From Clostridiaceae bacterium (GTDB taxonomy: Bacteria; Bacillota; Clostridia; Oscillospirales; Acutalibacteraceae), in the NCBI GenBank assembly GCA_016292785.1, contig JAEDFL010000004.1, positions 1-64,000 on the forward strand: 64,000 bases of DNA, read 5' to 3'. The translations under genes and the position numbers were made by a program. Below, in pieces: positions 1-7,989 of this stretch. Below the pieces are notes generated by a model that was given only the letters and a program-made list of their open reading frames with translations, was not told the DNA's origin and made no database searches. Position 1 is the first letter of the stretch. Each line of letters starts with the position of its first letter.

Positions 1-101
1 ATTATCGAATCTTTATCGACCGTCGGCATCAGCCTTGCGTGAAATTCACGGTAGCCTTCGTCCTGCATTTCAAATAATTTTTCTTGAACAAATATTTTCA
101 T
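1..101 (-). CDS. DNA alkylation repair protein, AlkD-like (5' part only)
   Basis: The window opens inside this gene: only the first 33 codons are visible and the rest lies beyond the left edge. The translation starts MKIFVQEKLFEMQDEGYRE and shortly after has MPTVDKDSI, which I recognise as the amino-terminal signature of AlkD-type HEAT-repeat DNA glycosylases. These excise alkylated bases such as 3-methyladenine and 7-methylguanine. A purine-rich ribosome site (AAAGGGGAT) precedes the ATG. It starts 19 bases after the stop of the GNAT gene at 121, so it is probably the last member of the cluster that begins near 3226. Too little is visible to check catalytic residues. Confidence 0.7.
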   Translation of the reverse strand, partial: MKIFVQEKLFEMQDEGYREFHARLMPTVDKDSI

Positions 102-120
102 GTTGCGAATAGAATCCCCT

Positions 121-1200
121 TTAAATAACATAGCTATCCACGAAATGTTCTTTTCCGCAGAAATCATATTTGTATTTTTCATTTCCTTTGGTCATGTCAA
201 TTGTCATTTTATTCCTATCGCTTGAATATACATAATCTTTATATAGTCGATAAAGTGCAGTCCGACATGGTGAATAGAAACGGTAATTTTCATCAAAACA
301 TACGAGTATGTCGTGCCACAAATCGGCGGTGCTTTTTAGACCGTAAAGAAATCCGATTTTCTTTTCATTGCAATAAATTCCGACAAGCATACTGTCAGGA
401 TTATGAACCATGTTATAAACCAGGTAATTACTTTTCTTTAGAGATTCTTTTAACCGGATATTATATATTTTGTTTAATTCTTTTAATATTGAATTTTTTA
501 GTCCGTCTCTTTGAATATTTATTGTATTTTTGCTTTTGGATCTTTCTAAATATATCGAAAAAAATTCCTCTGCGTCTTGCTTCGAAACGGTGTTAAAAAC
601 CTTTATATATATGTTCTTACCGTCTTTGATTTCACGATTAAGTGCTGTACGAATATTTTGTCTTGTGCTTTTGGACATGGATTTGAAAAAGATATCAAAG
701 TTATCTTTAGGTTCTGTTTTTACACAGAGTGTTTCATAACAAAAAGAGTCTGAATATTTATTACTTAGATATTTTTGAATCTCTGTTCGTCGTCTTACTG
801 AATTGATGTGCAGGGCTTTAATTTTATATTTATTCTTTATGGCTTTGTTTATTGCTTCAAATGCTTCCGGATTAAAATTGCAATAAATATAATTTAGATA
901 ATCGGTAAACCCCCATGTGCCGATGACGTATGCACCGGAAGCTGACCCATATCCTTTAAATTCAAATCCATATTTTTTGATATGTATTGGAGCAATCATT
1001 ATCGGATTACCCTTTGAAAAAGCGACAACATAAACTGCTTTATCAAATGCTCCAAAACAATTATCCAAATACTGTTTGTTGAGAGCATAATACCAAGAGT
1101 ATCTTTGAAAGGCAGTCATATCTTTACCTTTTTCAAGTTCAATCCAGTATTCTTTTAAAGTTTCAAATTCACTTGGAGAAAAAAAACGTGTTTCAATCAT
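121..1200 (-). CDS. GNAT-fold acyltransferase (FemAB/CelD-like)
   Basis: A 359-residue cytoplasmic protein without signal peptide or membrane segments. The second half has the look of the duplicated GNAT fold used by FemAB and CelD/BcsL-type proteins (Pfam Acetyltransf_6 by recollection): a helix around SKSTRQNIRTALNRE near residue 180, then a beta segment around LVGIYCNEKKIGFLYGL. Such enzymes transfer acyl or aminoacyl groups, often onto cell-envelope glycans or peptidoglycan precursors. It sits 3 bases after a glycosyltransferase gene, and its ribosome site (GAGGAATAATGC) lies inside the end of that gene, so translation is probably coupled. The acceptor is unknown; decoration of a surface glycan is an inference from the neighbours. 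Confidence 0.62.
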   Translation of the reverse strand: MIETRFFSPSEFETLKEYWIELEKGKDMTAFQRYSWYYALNKQYLDNCFGAFDKAVYVVAFSKGNPIMIAPIHIKKYGFEFKGYGSASGAYVIGTWGFTDYLNYIYCNFNPEAFEAINKAIKNKYKIKALHINSVRRRTEIQKYLSNKYSDSFCYETLCVKTEPKDNFDIFFKSMSKSTRQNIRTALNREIKDGKNIYIKVFNTVSKQDAEEFFSIYLERSKSKNTINIQRDGLKNSILKELNKIYNIRLKESLKKSNYLVYNMVHNPDSMLVGIYCNEKKIGFLYGLKSTADLWHDILVCFDENYRFYSPCRTALYRLYKDYVYSSDRNKMTIDMTKGNEKYKYDFCGKEHFVDSYVI

Positions 1201-1203
1201 GCA

Positions 1204-2328
1204 TTATTCCTCATCTAACAATTTTTCAACTACATTCAGCTGCTTTGAAATGCTGAATTCCCTTGCTCTTATGCTTTCCTCATGAGAATAGCATTCTTTT
1301 TTTTGTGGATTATCAAGAAAGTATTTAATCGCTTTATATAAAGCGTCATCATTATTTTCACAAATAATTCCGCATTGGTTTTGACCGAAGATTTCTTTCA
1401 TTCCTGAGCAAAGAGTTGTGATAACGGGAATGTTCATAGCTACAGATTCCGCGACGACGGTGCTATATCCTTCGGCATATGATGAGCAGATAAACGCATC
1501 CGATTTGGCAATATATTTATATGGATTGTTTTGAAAACCAATGATTCGGATCTCATCGAATAAGTTTTTTGATTTTATTTTTTCCTTAAGGGCTGCTTCT
1601 AAGGTTCCTTCACCCATCATATCCAAACGAAAAAAATAGCCCTCTTGTTTCAGCTTTGACAGAATGTCAATCAGACGTTCATATCCTTTGACAGATTCAA
1701 ATCTGCCTGCGGTAGTAAAATAAGGGTGATCAGCCGGCGTATTGCAAGCTTCTCGACTGAGCAGAATAATTTTTTCTGTATCAATAATATTGGGAACGAC
1801 TGTGATTTTGTCGGCAAATCCGTATTTTTTTATAAAGGATTGTCTGATGGTTTCGGAAACGCAGACAATTTTATCAAAGTTAGAATAACATTCTTTTTCA
1901 CCTTTGGCATCTCCAAAAATGCGTTCACTCCATGGATTGTTTATAACGTCCGTATGTACCCATGCAATTTTTTTACAATTTCTGCTGCCGGAGTTTCCTA
2001 TGATTTTGGTTGAATATCCTTCGCAAAAAGCAACTTCTATATCATATTTGCCGCCTATATAAAAGTTTCTGATTATTTTTTCGGGAGCTTTTAGCGAGCT
2101 TTTAATTACTGTCTTATTGAAAATATCACGAGCCTTTGACCTTTCGGCTTTAACAAAGCTCTTGAATTTCACTTGGGACTTGATTTCGTCGGTGAAAAGC
2201 TCTTTATCCCGTTCGGTAACAACAGTAATGTCATATTTGGTTTTATCGATATATCTAATTAGATTGTTAAAAACAGTTTCGGCACCGCCGCTGCTTAAAG
2301 CCTCAATGAAAAACAGAACCGACTTCAT
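1204..2328 (-). CDS. Glycosyltransferase family 4
   Basis: A 374-residue GT-B fold glycosyltransferase. The amino end (MKSVLFFIEALSSGGAETV) is the usual GT4 donor/acceptor cleft start with a GGAE motif. The C-terminal half contains TAGRFESVKGYERLIDIL and the ExxxxxxxE-like segment CSSYAEGYSTVVAESVAMN, which binds the nucleotide-sugar donor. An ATG 15 bases further upstream is rejected because the AGGGGGG ribosome site would then lie inside the coding sequence; with the start at 2328 the spacing is normal. It lies between a GINT1-like gene and a GNAT gene, suggesting synthesis of a surface polysaccharide or glycolipid. The sugar cannot be told from sequence. Confidence 0.88.
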   Translation of the reverse strand: MKSVLFFIEALSSGGAETVFNNLIRYIDKTKYDITVVTERDKELFTDEIKSQVKFKSFVKAERSKARDIFNKTVIKSSLKAPEKIIRNFYIGGKYDIEVAFCEGYSTKIIGNSGSRNCKKIAWVHTDVINNPWSERIFGDAKGEKECYSNFDKIVCVSETIRQSFIKKYGFADKITVVPNIIDTEKIILLSREACNTPADHPYFTTAGRFESVKGYERLIDILSKLKQEGYFFRLDMMGEGTLEAALKEKIKSKNLFDEIRIIGFQNNPYKYIAKSDAFICSSYAEGYSTVVAESVAMNIPVITTLCSGMKEIFGQNQCGIICENNDDALYKAIKYFLDNPQKKECYSHEESIRAREFSISKQLNVVEKLLDEE

Positions 2329-2350
2329 GCTTACCCCCCTCATTACAAAA

Positions 2351-3226
2351 TCATTTTATTCTTTTTAGTATTATCCAATAAATTCTTTTCAGATTAATTC
2401 GCTTTTTCTTTACGTCAACAATTTCGATTTCATTTGTTCTCGCATAGGTGTGAACGCCGAGAACGGTATCTTTTCCGCTTACAATTTGCGACGAAAAAAG
2501 TTCGGAATACTTTTTCTCGCTGTAGCGGCTTTCCGATTTATTGATTTCATAAAAGATAAGTCCCGAGCCGTAGCTTGCGTTTGTGCAATTCTGTGCCGGG
2601 CGAAGACGAATACCGTTATGGACAATTATTCGGCCGGCTCCTCTTGAAATCTGGTCGGTTATTTTGACGGGGTTTTTGAAGCTCGGCTCGCCCGTTTTTA
2701 TATTATATATTTCAAGCTGCGTTTTCATTTCAACCGGAGAGGTAATGACCGATGTAATAATGTTTTCACCGTCAATAACTGTATCGACGGCATCTTTTAT
2801 TTTAACGATCACTCTGTCCTTTACCCATTCGGTTGGAAATTTTACGGCACGATAGAGCTGAATGCATCCGTTATCACGGGTTTCCGGCATCATATAAACG
2901 ATTCCGTTCTCCTCGAAAACATACGGATATGAGAGATGAAATTTTTCTTCCAAAACAACTTGCGGTTGGGTGAATTTGCCTCCGATAAATTCCGAGTATC
3001 CAATCAAGCCTTTTTCTGTTACGTTATCAAACATTTCGACAAAAAGATATGTTCTGTTATTTTTTTCAAAAAAAAACGGATCGGCATACCAATAGCGTTT
3101 TGTCGCTTTCAATTCATCAAAAGCATAAGACTTTTTGTCGGCGTCGACAACTGTGTCGTTATTTGAATAACGGCGGAAAGCAATATCCCAGTATTCCTCA
3201 ACAAAGATTTCCTTTAAAGGACGCAT
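2351..3226 (-). CDS. GINT1 N-terminal-like five-bladed propeller protein
   Basis: A 291-residue soluble protein with GH43/GH32-like propeller motifs: RYWYADPFFFEKNNRTYLF near residue 45, a second repeat with KGLIGYSE, then HLSYPYVFEENGIVYMMPE. This WYADPF...L.YPYVF...YMMPE pattern is what I recall from the N-terminal domain of glucosamine inositolphosphorylceramide transferases and from bacterial polysaccharide loci, where the domain often stands alone or is joined to formyltransferase-like domains. A role in surface-glycan assembly or trimming fits the GT4 and GNAT genes that follow at 22 and 3 bases. An AGAGGTGA ribosome site precedes the ATG. The biochemical activity is unknown. Confidence 0.6.
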   Translation of the reverse strand: MRPLKEIFVEEYWDIAFRRYSNNDTVVDADKKSYAFDELKATKRYWYADPFFFEKNNRTYLFVEMFDNVTEKGLIGYSEFIGGKFTQPQVVLEEKFHLSYPYVFEENGIVYMMPETRDNGCIQLYRAVKFPTEWVKDRVIVKIKDAVDTVIDGENIITSVITSPVEMKTQLEIYNIKTGEPSFKNPVKITDQISRGAGRIIVHNGIRLRPAQNCTNASYGSGLIFYEINKSESRYSEKKYSELFSSQIVSGKDTVLGVHTYARTNEIEIVDVKKKRINLKRIYWIILKRIK

Positions 3227-3275
3227 AAAGATTCACCTCTTTCAACCATTATATCATTTATCAATATTTTTTTCA

Positions 3276-3307
3276 ACAAAAAAGACTGCGCCGGTGATGA
3301 CGCAGCC
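3276..3307 (-). terminator. Terminator of the fucose operon
   Basis: On the minus strand, just after the fucI stop, the sequence CTGCG (3301-3305) pairs with CGCAG (3286-3290) around a ten-base loop and is followed by a run of Ts (plus-strand A run at 3277-3283). The short stem makes it a moderate rho-independent terminator. Confidence 0.6.
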
Positions 3308-3322
3308 TTTGAAAAGATATGA

Positions 3323-5119
3323 TTATTTGTACATCGGGCCGTAAACCTGACATGCACGGTAATCCTGTCCCTCTTTGTCCATACCGAAATAGTTCCAGTT
3401 GGCAGGACGGAAAATCTTCTCCTCGGGAACATTGTGAAGAGATACGGGGATACGGAGCATCGAGCACATTGTGATAAGGTCTGCGCCGATATGACCGTAT
3501 GTAGACGCACCGTGGTTTGCTCCCCAGTTGTTCATAAGGTCGTAAGCCGACTTGAACGCACCCTTGCCGTTGCAGATCGGAGTGAACCATGTGCAGGGCC
3601 AGGTGTAGTCCGTTCTCTTCCAGAGAGCGTCGGTAACATCGTCGGGAAGTGCAACATAGTAACCCTCGCAGATCTGAATTGTCGGTCCGATACCCTTAAC
3701 AAGGTTAATGCGAATCATTGTTGCGGGCATCTCGTTCTTCGTAACGAAGCGTGAGGAATATCCGCCGCCGCGGAAATAGCCGTTGTCCGCCGCATTCCAT
3801 GTTGTTGCCTTGAGCATCTTGTCAACATCCTCCTCGGTAACGTCATACCACGGCTTCATGCAAGGCTCGCCCTTTTCGTTCTTCAGCTCGCCGCAGGCGT
3901 CAAGGCAGGACGCACCGGAATTGATGAGATGGAGGAAACCGCCTGCTTCCTTTGCGTGTCCCTCAAGCTCATAGCCTGTAACTCTCTTGACGGAATCTGC
4001 GCTCCAATGAGTACGAACATCGGAGAACATTGACGGCTGATTTGTGAGGAGCTTCTGGAAAAGCATTGAAATTCCGTTGAGAACATCGTTCTCCGTTGCA
4101 AGGATATACGGCTCTCTTACGCCGTCCCAGTCAAACGAAGTGTTGAGCAGAGCCTCGGCAAAGTCTGCGTTCGGCCAATGGTCTGTCCACTGACGCTGTC
4201 CCTGGAAGCCTGCGGCAATAGCATTGTGACCTGCCATTTCTTCCTCTCTGCCCTTGGGAAGATTCTTGTTGCCGTTCATAAGATCCTTGATGATAACCAT
4301 CATCTTGACCGTGAACTCCCAATCCTTTTCTTTCTGCTCGTCCGATTTTCTTACAAATTCGGGGTTCTTATCGAAGCCCTCGGGGCAATGCTCTCTTGTC
4401 CACTTGTATGCCTTCTGATATTCTTCCTCGTCATAGATGTTTTCTTCCATTCGGCGGAGAATTTCAACCTCGTCAACCGACTCAACTCTCATGCCGAGAT
4501 ATTCCTCGATGAAATCGGGATCAATCGAAGATCCTGCGATACCCATGCAGATAGAGCCGATCTGGAGATACGACTTGCCTTTCATTGTTGCAACTGCAAC
4601 AGCGGCACGTGCAAAGCGAAGAAGCTTCTCCTTAACATCATCGGTGATGTTCTCGGAATCGTCCGCCTCCTGAACCTCTCTGCCGTAGATGCCGAAAGCC
4701 GGAAGACCTTTCTGAGCATGAGCGGCAAGAACAGATGCAAGGTAAACCGCACCGGGACGCTCTGTTGCGTTGAAGCCCCAAACGCCCTTGATTGTGTTAG
4801 GATCCATGTCCATTGTTTCCGAGCCGTAGCACCAGCAGGGAGTAACGGAAAGAGTTATCGCAACGCCCTCTTTCTTGAACTGCTCGGCGCAGGCGGCTGT
4901 CTCGGCAACACGTCCGATAGTCGTGTCGGAGATTACTACCTTGACCGGCTCGCCGTTGGAATACCTGAGATTTTCCTCAAAGAGCTTCTTTGCGGCCTTT
5001 GCCATTCCCATTGTCTGATCCTCAAGGGATTCTCTAACCTTGAGGGGACCTCGTCTTGCGTCAATGATGGGACGGATACCGATTACGGGATATTCGCCCA
5101 AATATCTGTTTTCTGCCAT
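3323..5119 (-). CDS. fucI: L-fucose isomerase
   Basis: A 598-residue cytoplasmic enzyme that converts L-fucose to L-fuculose with Mn2+. The sequence follows the FucI family along its whole length: IGIRPIIDARRGPLKVRESL at the start, SVTPCWCYGSETMDMDP near residue 95, and the metal ligands of the E. coli enzyme (Glu337, Asp361, His528) appear matched by Glu343 (ATENDVLNG), Asp367 (MFSDVRTHW) and His536 (NWGANHGAS). It is the last gene of the operon fucU-kinase-membrane protein-fucI, 75 bases after the membrane-protein gene, and is followed by a terminator. No fuculose-phosphate aldolase or fucose transporter gene is in the window. D-arabinose is also a substrate of this family. Confidence 0.96.
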   Translation of the reverse strand: MAENRYLGEYPVIGIRPIIDARRGPLKVRESLEDQTMGMAKAAKKLFEENLRYSNGEPVKVVISDTTIGRVAETAACAEQFKKEGVAITLSVTPCWCYGSETMDMDPNTIKGVWGFNATERPGAVYLASVLAAHAQKGLPAFGIYGREVQEADDSENITDDVKEKLLRFARAAVAVATMKGKSYLQIGSICMGIAGSSIDPDFIEEYLGMRVESVDEVEILRRMEENIYDEEEYQKAYKWTREHCPEGFDKNPEFVRKSDEQKEKDWEFTVKMMVIIKDLMNGNKNLPKGREEEMAGHNAIAAGFQGQRQWTDHWPNADFAEALLNTSFDWDGVREPYILATENDVLNGISMLFQKLLTNQPSMFSDVRTHWSADSVKRVTGYELEGHAKEAGGFLHLINSGASCLDACGELKNEKGEPCMKPWYDVTEEDVDKMLKATTWNAADNGYFRGGGYSSRFVTKNEMPATMIRINLVKGIGPTIQICEGYYVALPDDVTDALWKRTDYTWPCTWFTPICNGKGAFKSAYDLMNNWGANHGASTYGHIGADLITMCSMLRIPVSLHNVPEEKIFRPANWNYFGMDKEGQDYRACQVYGPMYK

Positions 5120-5194
5120 ATTTAATTCATCCTTTCGTTGAATTATTTATTTTTTATGTAAATCTGCAAGCAGATTTTTCATTTGTTCATAAGG

Positions 5195-5785
5195 TTATCT
5201 GAACTCAACCGAAGCTTCAAAAACCGTGCCGTTTTCATTATTTTTAATAACATAAACTTTTGCGCCGGGGAAGGATGAGCCAACACGATAATAGCGTATG
5301 TTCCTCTCATGAATGTCTTCAGTCCAGTCTCCCTCTCCGAGCAATTCAATAACCTCAGAAACATTCATACCGACAATTTCATATTTTTCTTCGAGATCCA
5401 GCAACATATACTGCCGGAGGTTTGGACTTATTTGTACGACTTTATCCCAATTCTCAACCGAAAATTCGGTATACGGTTTTGCACAGATTTTTTCTGCGAC
5501 GTTCATTGCCGGCTTAATTAAAACAATGAGCACCGCACAAACTATTGAGGCAATTATTTTCTTTGCTTTTGTTATTTTACCAAACATCGCAAACGCCAGC
5601 GAAACAATGGAAGCAACAAGAATAACCGCCAGCATAATCTTACAGATATATCCGTATTCGCCGTAGATGATCGAGTCGCCAGCTGCAAAAATTCCGAAGA
5701 GGAAGTACAATCCGGCGGTAAATGCCACGAAAACAATCAAAAAGATAATTTTCAGAGCAATTTTCATTCCCTTTTTCTTATCCAT
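5195..5785 (-). CDS. Hypothetical membrane protein in the fucose operon
   Basis: A 196-residue protein I do not recognise. It has three hydrophobic segments in the first half (around KIIFLIVFVAFTAGLYFLF, ICKIMLAVILVASIVSLAFA and IIASIVCAVLIVLIK) and a soluble C-terminal domain of about 90 residues (from KPYTEFSVENWDKV) with a lipoprotein-like or SmpA/BamE-like feel around GMNVSEVIELLGEGDW; that resemblance is weak. An in-frame GTG 12 bases upstream is rejected: it overlaps the GTGAGG ribosome site that serves the ATG at 5785. It lies between the kinase (57 bases) and fucI (75 bases) and so is probably co-transcribed. No link to fucose use is known to me. Confidence 0.6.
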   Translation of the reverse strand: MDKKKGMKIALKIIFLIVFVAFTAGLYFLFGIFAAGDSIIYGEYGYICKIMLAVILVASIVSLAFAMFGKITKAKKIIASIVCAVLIVLIKPAMNVAEKICAKPYTEFSVENWDKVVQISPNLRQYMLLDLEEKYEIVGMNVSEVIELLGEGDWTEDIHERNIRYYRVGSSFPGAKVYVIKNNENGTVFEASVEFR

Positions 5786-5842
5786 TTTATTCCTCACGTT
5801 TCAGATACTTCTTATAATCATTTTCCGTATCATTTATCTGCC

Positions 5843-7306
5843 TTATACGATTCTCAAAAAGTCCCCGTAAGCCTCTGCCCACTTGTCCGTGTCTTTCGGC
5901 TCATAGGTTTTCAGCTCGGAGGAGTCGGCAACGATTTTTCTTGCCTGTCCGATATTCTCAACCGAGCCGTCCGACATAAGCTGAACGGCAACGTTGCCCA
6001 TTACGGTTGCTTCGATCGGGCCTGCTTTTACCGTGCGGTCGCAGGAGTTTGCCGTCATCTGACAAAGCAAGCCGTCCTTTGTTCCTCCGCCGATAACGTG
6101 GATAACGGGATAGTCACGCTTTGTACATTCCCTGAGCTTTTCAAAGGTCAGCCTGTATTTCATCGCAAGGCTTTCGTAGATACAGCGCATAACCTCACCA
6201 ACGGTCTGCGGAACATGCTGTCCCGTCCTGCGGCAGAATTCACGCACACGCTCGGGAATGTTTCCGTGAGGAACAAACTCTGGAGCGTCGGGATCAATAA
6301 AGCACCTGAAAGGCTCTGCGGCAAGCGCAAGCTTCTCAAGATCTGCGTAGGAATATTCCTCGCCCTCACGCTTCCATTGACGGCGGCTCTCCTGGATGAG
6401 CCAAAGTCCGATTATGTTCTTGAGGAAGCCCGTCGAACCGTCAAAACCGCCCTCGTTCGTGATATTTATGTTCATTGAAGTCTCATTGACTATCGGCTTG
6501 TCAAGCTCTGTGCCGAAGAGCGACCATGTGCCGCTCGAAAGGAAAGCAAAATTGCCGTCCTCACACGGGACGGAGGTGATAGCCGACTGGGTGTCGTGAC
6601 CGCAGACGGAAATAACGGGAACAGGATCAACGCCGCATTCCTCGCAGACTTCCTTTGAAAGCTCGCCGAGAACCGTGCCCGGCTGAACGAGCGGAGCAAA
6701 AAGAGATTTCTTTATTCCGAAAGCGTCAAGAATTTCCTCCGACCATGACTTTGTTTCAAGGTCAATGAGCTGTGACGTGGAGGCTATCGAGTATTCGGCA
6801 CACATCTTGCCCGTGAGCATATATCCGAAAAGGTCGGGCATAAAGAGCATTTTATCAGCTCTCTCAAGCATCCACGGTCTGTATTTTTTGAGTGATATGA
6901 GCTGAAAAAGGGTGTTCAGCTCCATAAACTGAATTCCCGTGATACCGTAAAGCTTTTCTTTCGGCATTGTTTTGAACGACTCATCGACAAGTCCGGCCGT
7001 TCTTGTGTCACGGTAGTGGACGGGGTTTTCCATAAGCTTGCCCTCGGAGTCGATAAGTCCGAAGTCAACGCCCCATGTGTCAATGCCGATCGAATCAAAG
7101 CCGCCGGCGATCTTCGCCTTGACAATGCCCTGCTTGATCTCGTAGAAAAGGCGCAGAACATCCCAGTAAACCGTACCTCCCACGCTTACGGGATCGTTTG
7201 AGAAGCGGTGTACCTCCTCAAGCGTGATTTTATCGCCGTCGAAACAGCCGATTATCGCTCTGCCGCTTGAAGCACCGAAATCAAAGGCTAAAACTCTCTT
7301 AGTCAT
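5843..7306 (-). CDS. FGGY-family sugar kinase (rhamnulokinase/L-fuculokinase)
   Basis: A 487-residue kinase of the FGGY fold. The phosphate-binding loop is FDFGASSGRAIIG at residues 9-21, followed by DTWGVDFGLID near residue 96 and FLSSGTWSLFGTE near 256, all typical of RhaB. By sequence style it is closer to rhamnulokinase than to E. coli FucK, but the operon (fucU before, fucI after) makes L-fuculose the probable substrate, giving L-fuculose 1-phosphate. RhaB-type kinases in fucose operons are known in Bacteroides and Clostridia. It overlaps the end of fucU by 8 bases, so the two are translationally coupled. Confidence 0.88.
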   Translation of the reverse strand: MTKRVLAFDFGASSGRAIIGCFDGDKITLEEVHRFSNDPVSVGGTVYWDVLRLFYEIKQGIVKAKIAGGFDSIGIDTWGVDFGLIDSEGKLMENPVHYRDTRTAGLVDESFKTMPKEKLYGITGIQFMELNTLFQLISLKKYRPWMLERADKMLFMPDLFGYMLTGKMCAEYSIASTSQLIDLETKSWSEEILDAFGIKKSLFAPLVQPGTVLGELSKEVCEECGVDPVPVISVCGHDTQSAITSVPCEDGNFAFLSSGTWSLFGTELDKPIVNETSMNINITNEGGFDGSTGFLKNIIGLWLIQESRRQWKREGEEYSYADLEKLALAAEPFRCFIDPDAPEFVPHGNIPERVREFCRRTGQHVPQTVGEVMRCIYESLAMKYRLTFEKLRECTKRDYPVIHVIGGGTKDGLLCQMTANSCDRTVKAGPIEATVMGNVAVQLMSDGSVENIGQARKIVADSSELKTYEPKDTDKWAEAYGDFLRIV

Positions 7307-7727
7307 TTATTACAACACCCTTTTGGAGAATTATGTTTGCATATATTGCGGTCTCGCCCGTTGCAACGATTGCAAAGGCATTCTTCGCCTTGTCATAAAA
7401 ATCAAAACGCTCGATCAGACCGATCTGCTTGTCCCCCTCGTTTTTGGCAACAATTTCCTTGTAGGTTTCCCAGATCTCGGGACGGTTGTCGGGATCGCCG
7501 TTATCCATAAGGGATACGGGAGCGTCAACATAGGTATCAAGAGGCATAAGCTTGAGAATTGCGTCAAGTATCTCAGGCACGCCGTGACCGTCAAGACGGA
7601 CAAGACGCTTTGCATTTGTTGCGGCAGGGAAGTTGCCGTCGCCGATTACGATATAATCGCCGTGTCCCATTTCCATAAGTATTTTCAAAAGCTCCGGTGA
7701 AAGAACAGACGGTATGTTTTTAAGCAC
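7299..7727 (-). CDS. fucU: L-fucose mutarotase
   Basis: A 142-residue member of the RbsD/FucU family, which interconverts the alpha and beta anomers of L-fucose. The family start LKNIPSVLSPELLKILMEMG is followed by HGD with the catalytic His, and the C-terminal part has FYDKAKNAFAIVATGE with the conserved substrate-binding segment. The start is placed at the GTG at 7727: the AGGAG box lies 8 bases before it, whereas a GTG at 7736 would leave no spacing, and family members begin at this point. First gene of the operon. A TATAAT-like -10 lies at 7759-7764 on the minus strand with only a poor -35, as expected for an activated promoter. Confidence 0.92.
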   Translation of the reverse strand: MLKNIPSVLSPELLKILMEMGHGDYIVIGDGNFPAATNAKRLVRLDGHGVPEILDAILKLMPLDTYVDAPVSLMDNGDPDNRPEIWETYKEIVAKNEGDKQIGLIERFDFYDKAKNAFAIVATGETAIYANIILQKGVVIND

Positions 7728-7902
7728 GTCAAGCACTCCTTTTTTCTATATTTAATTCATTATAACTGAAATCAAATTAAAAATAAAGGGAATTGACTGA
7801 AAAAGTTCCATAAATTTGTGAATCTTTTTTTGTTGAGAATATGGGAGAAAACTAAATCCGACCATGGTAATGTTGCACAAAAAACAAGCCGAAGTTTGTA
7901 CG

Positions 7903-7931
7903 TTGACGAAATTTCCGTTTTGAGTTATAAT
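7903..7931 (+). promoter_or_regulatory. SigA-type promoter of the secreted phosphatase gene
   Basis: TTGACG at 7903-7908, 17-base spacer, TATAAT at 7926-7931. The untranslated leader that follows carries a small hairpin (GGCAG TATTT CTGCC, 7943-7957) before the GGAGG ribosome site. Confidence 0.8.
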
Positions 7932-7989
7932 AATACATAATAATGGCAGTATTTCTGCCGTGTTAAATTTCCATTTCGGAGGTATATTT

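Noticed and set aside
4178..5125. Open frame of 315 codons on the plus strand
   Set aside because: Antisense shadow of fucI, without start signals.
5160..5177. Short palindrome AAATCTGC-AA-GCAGATTT between fucI and the membrane-protein gene
   Set aside because: The loop is too small and there is no T run on the coding strand, so it is not called as a terminator.
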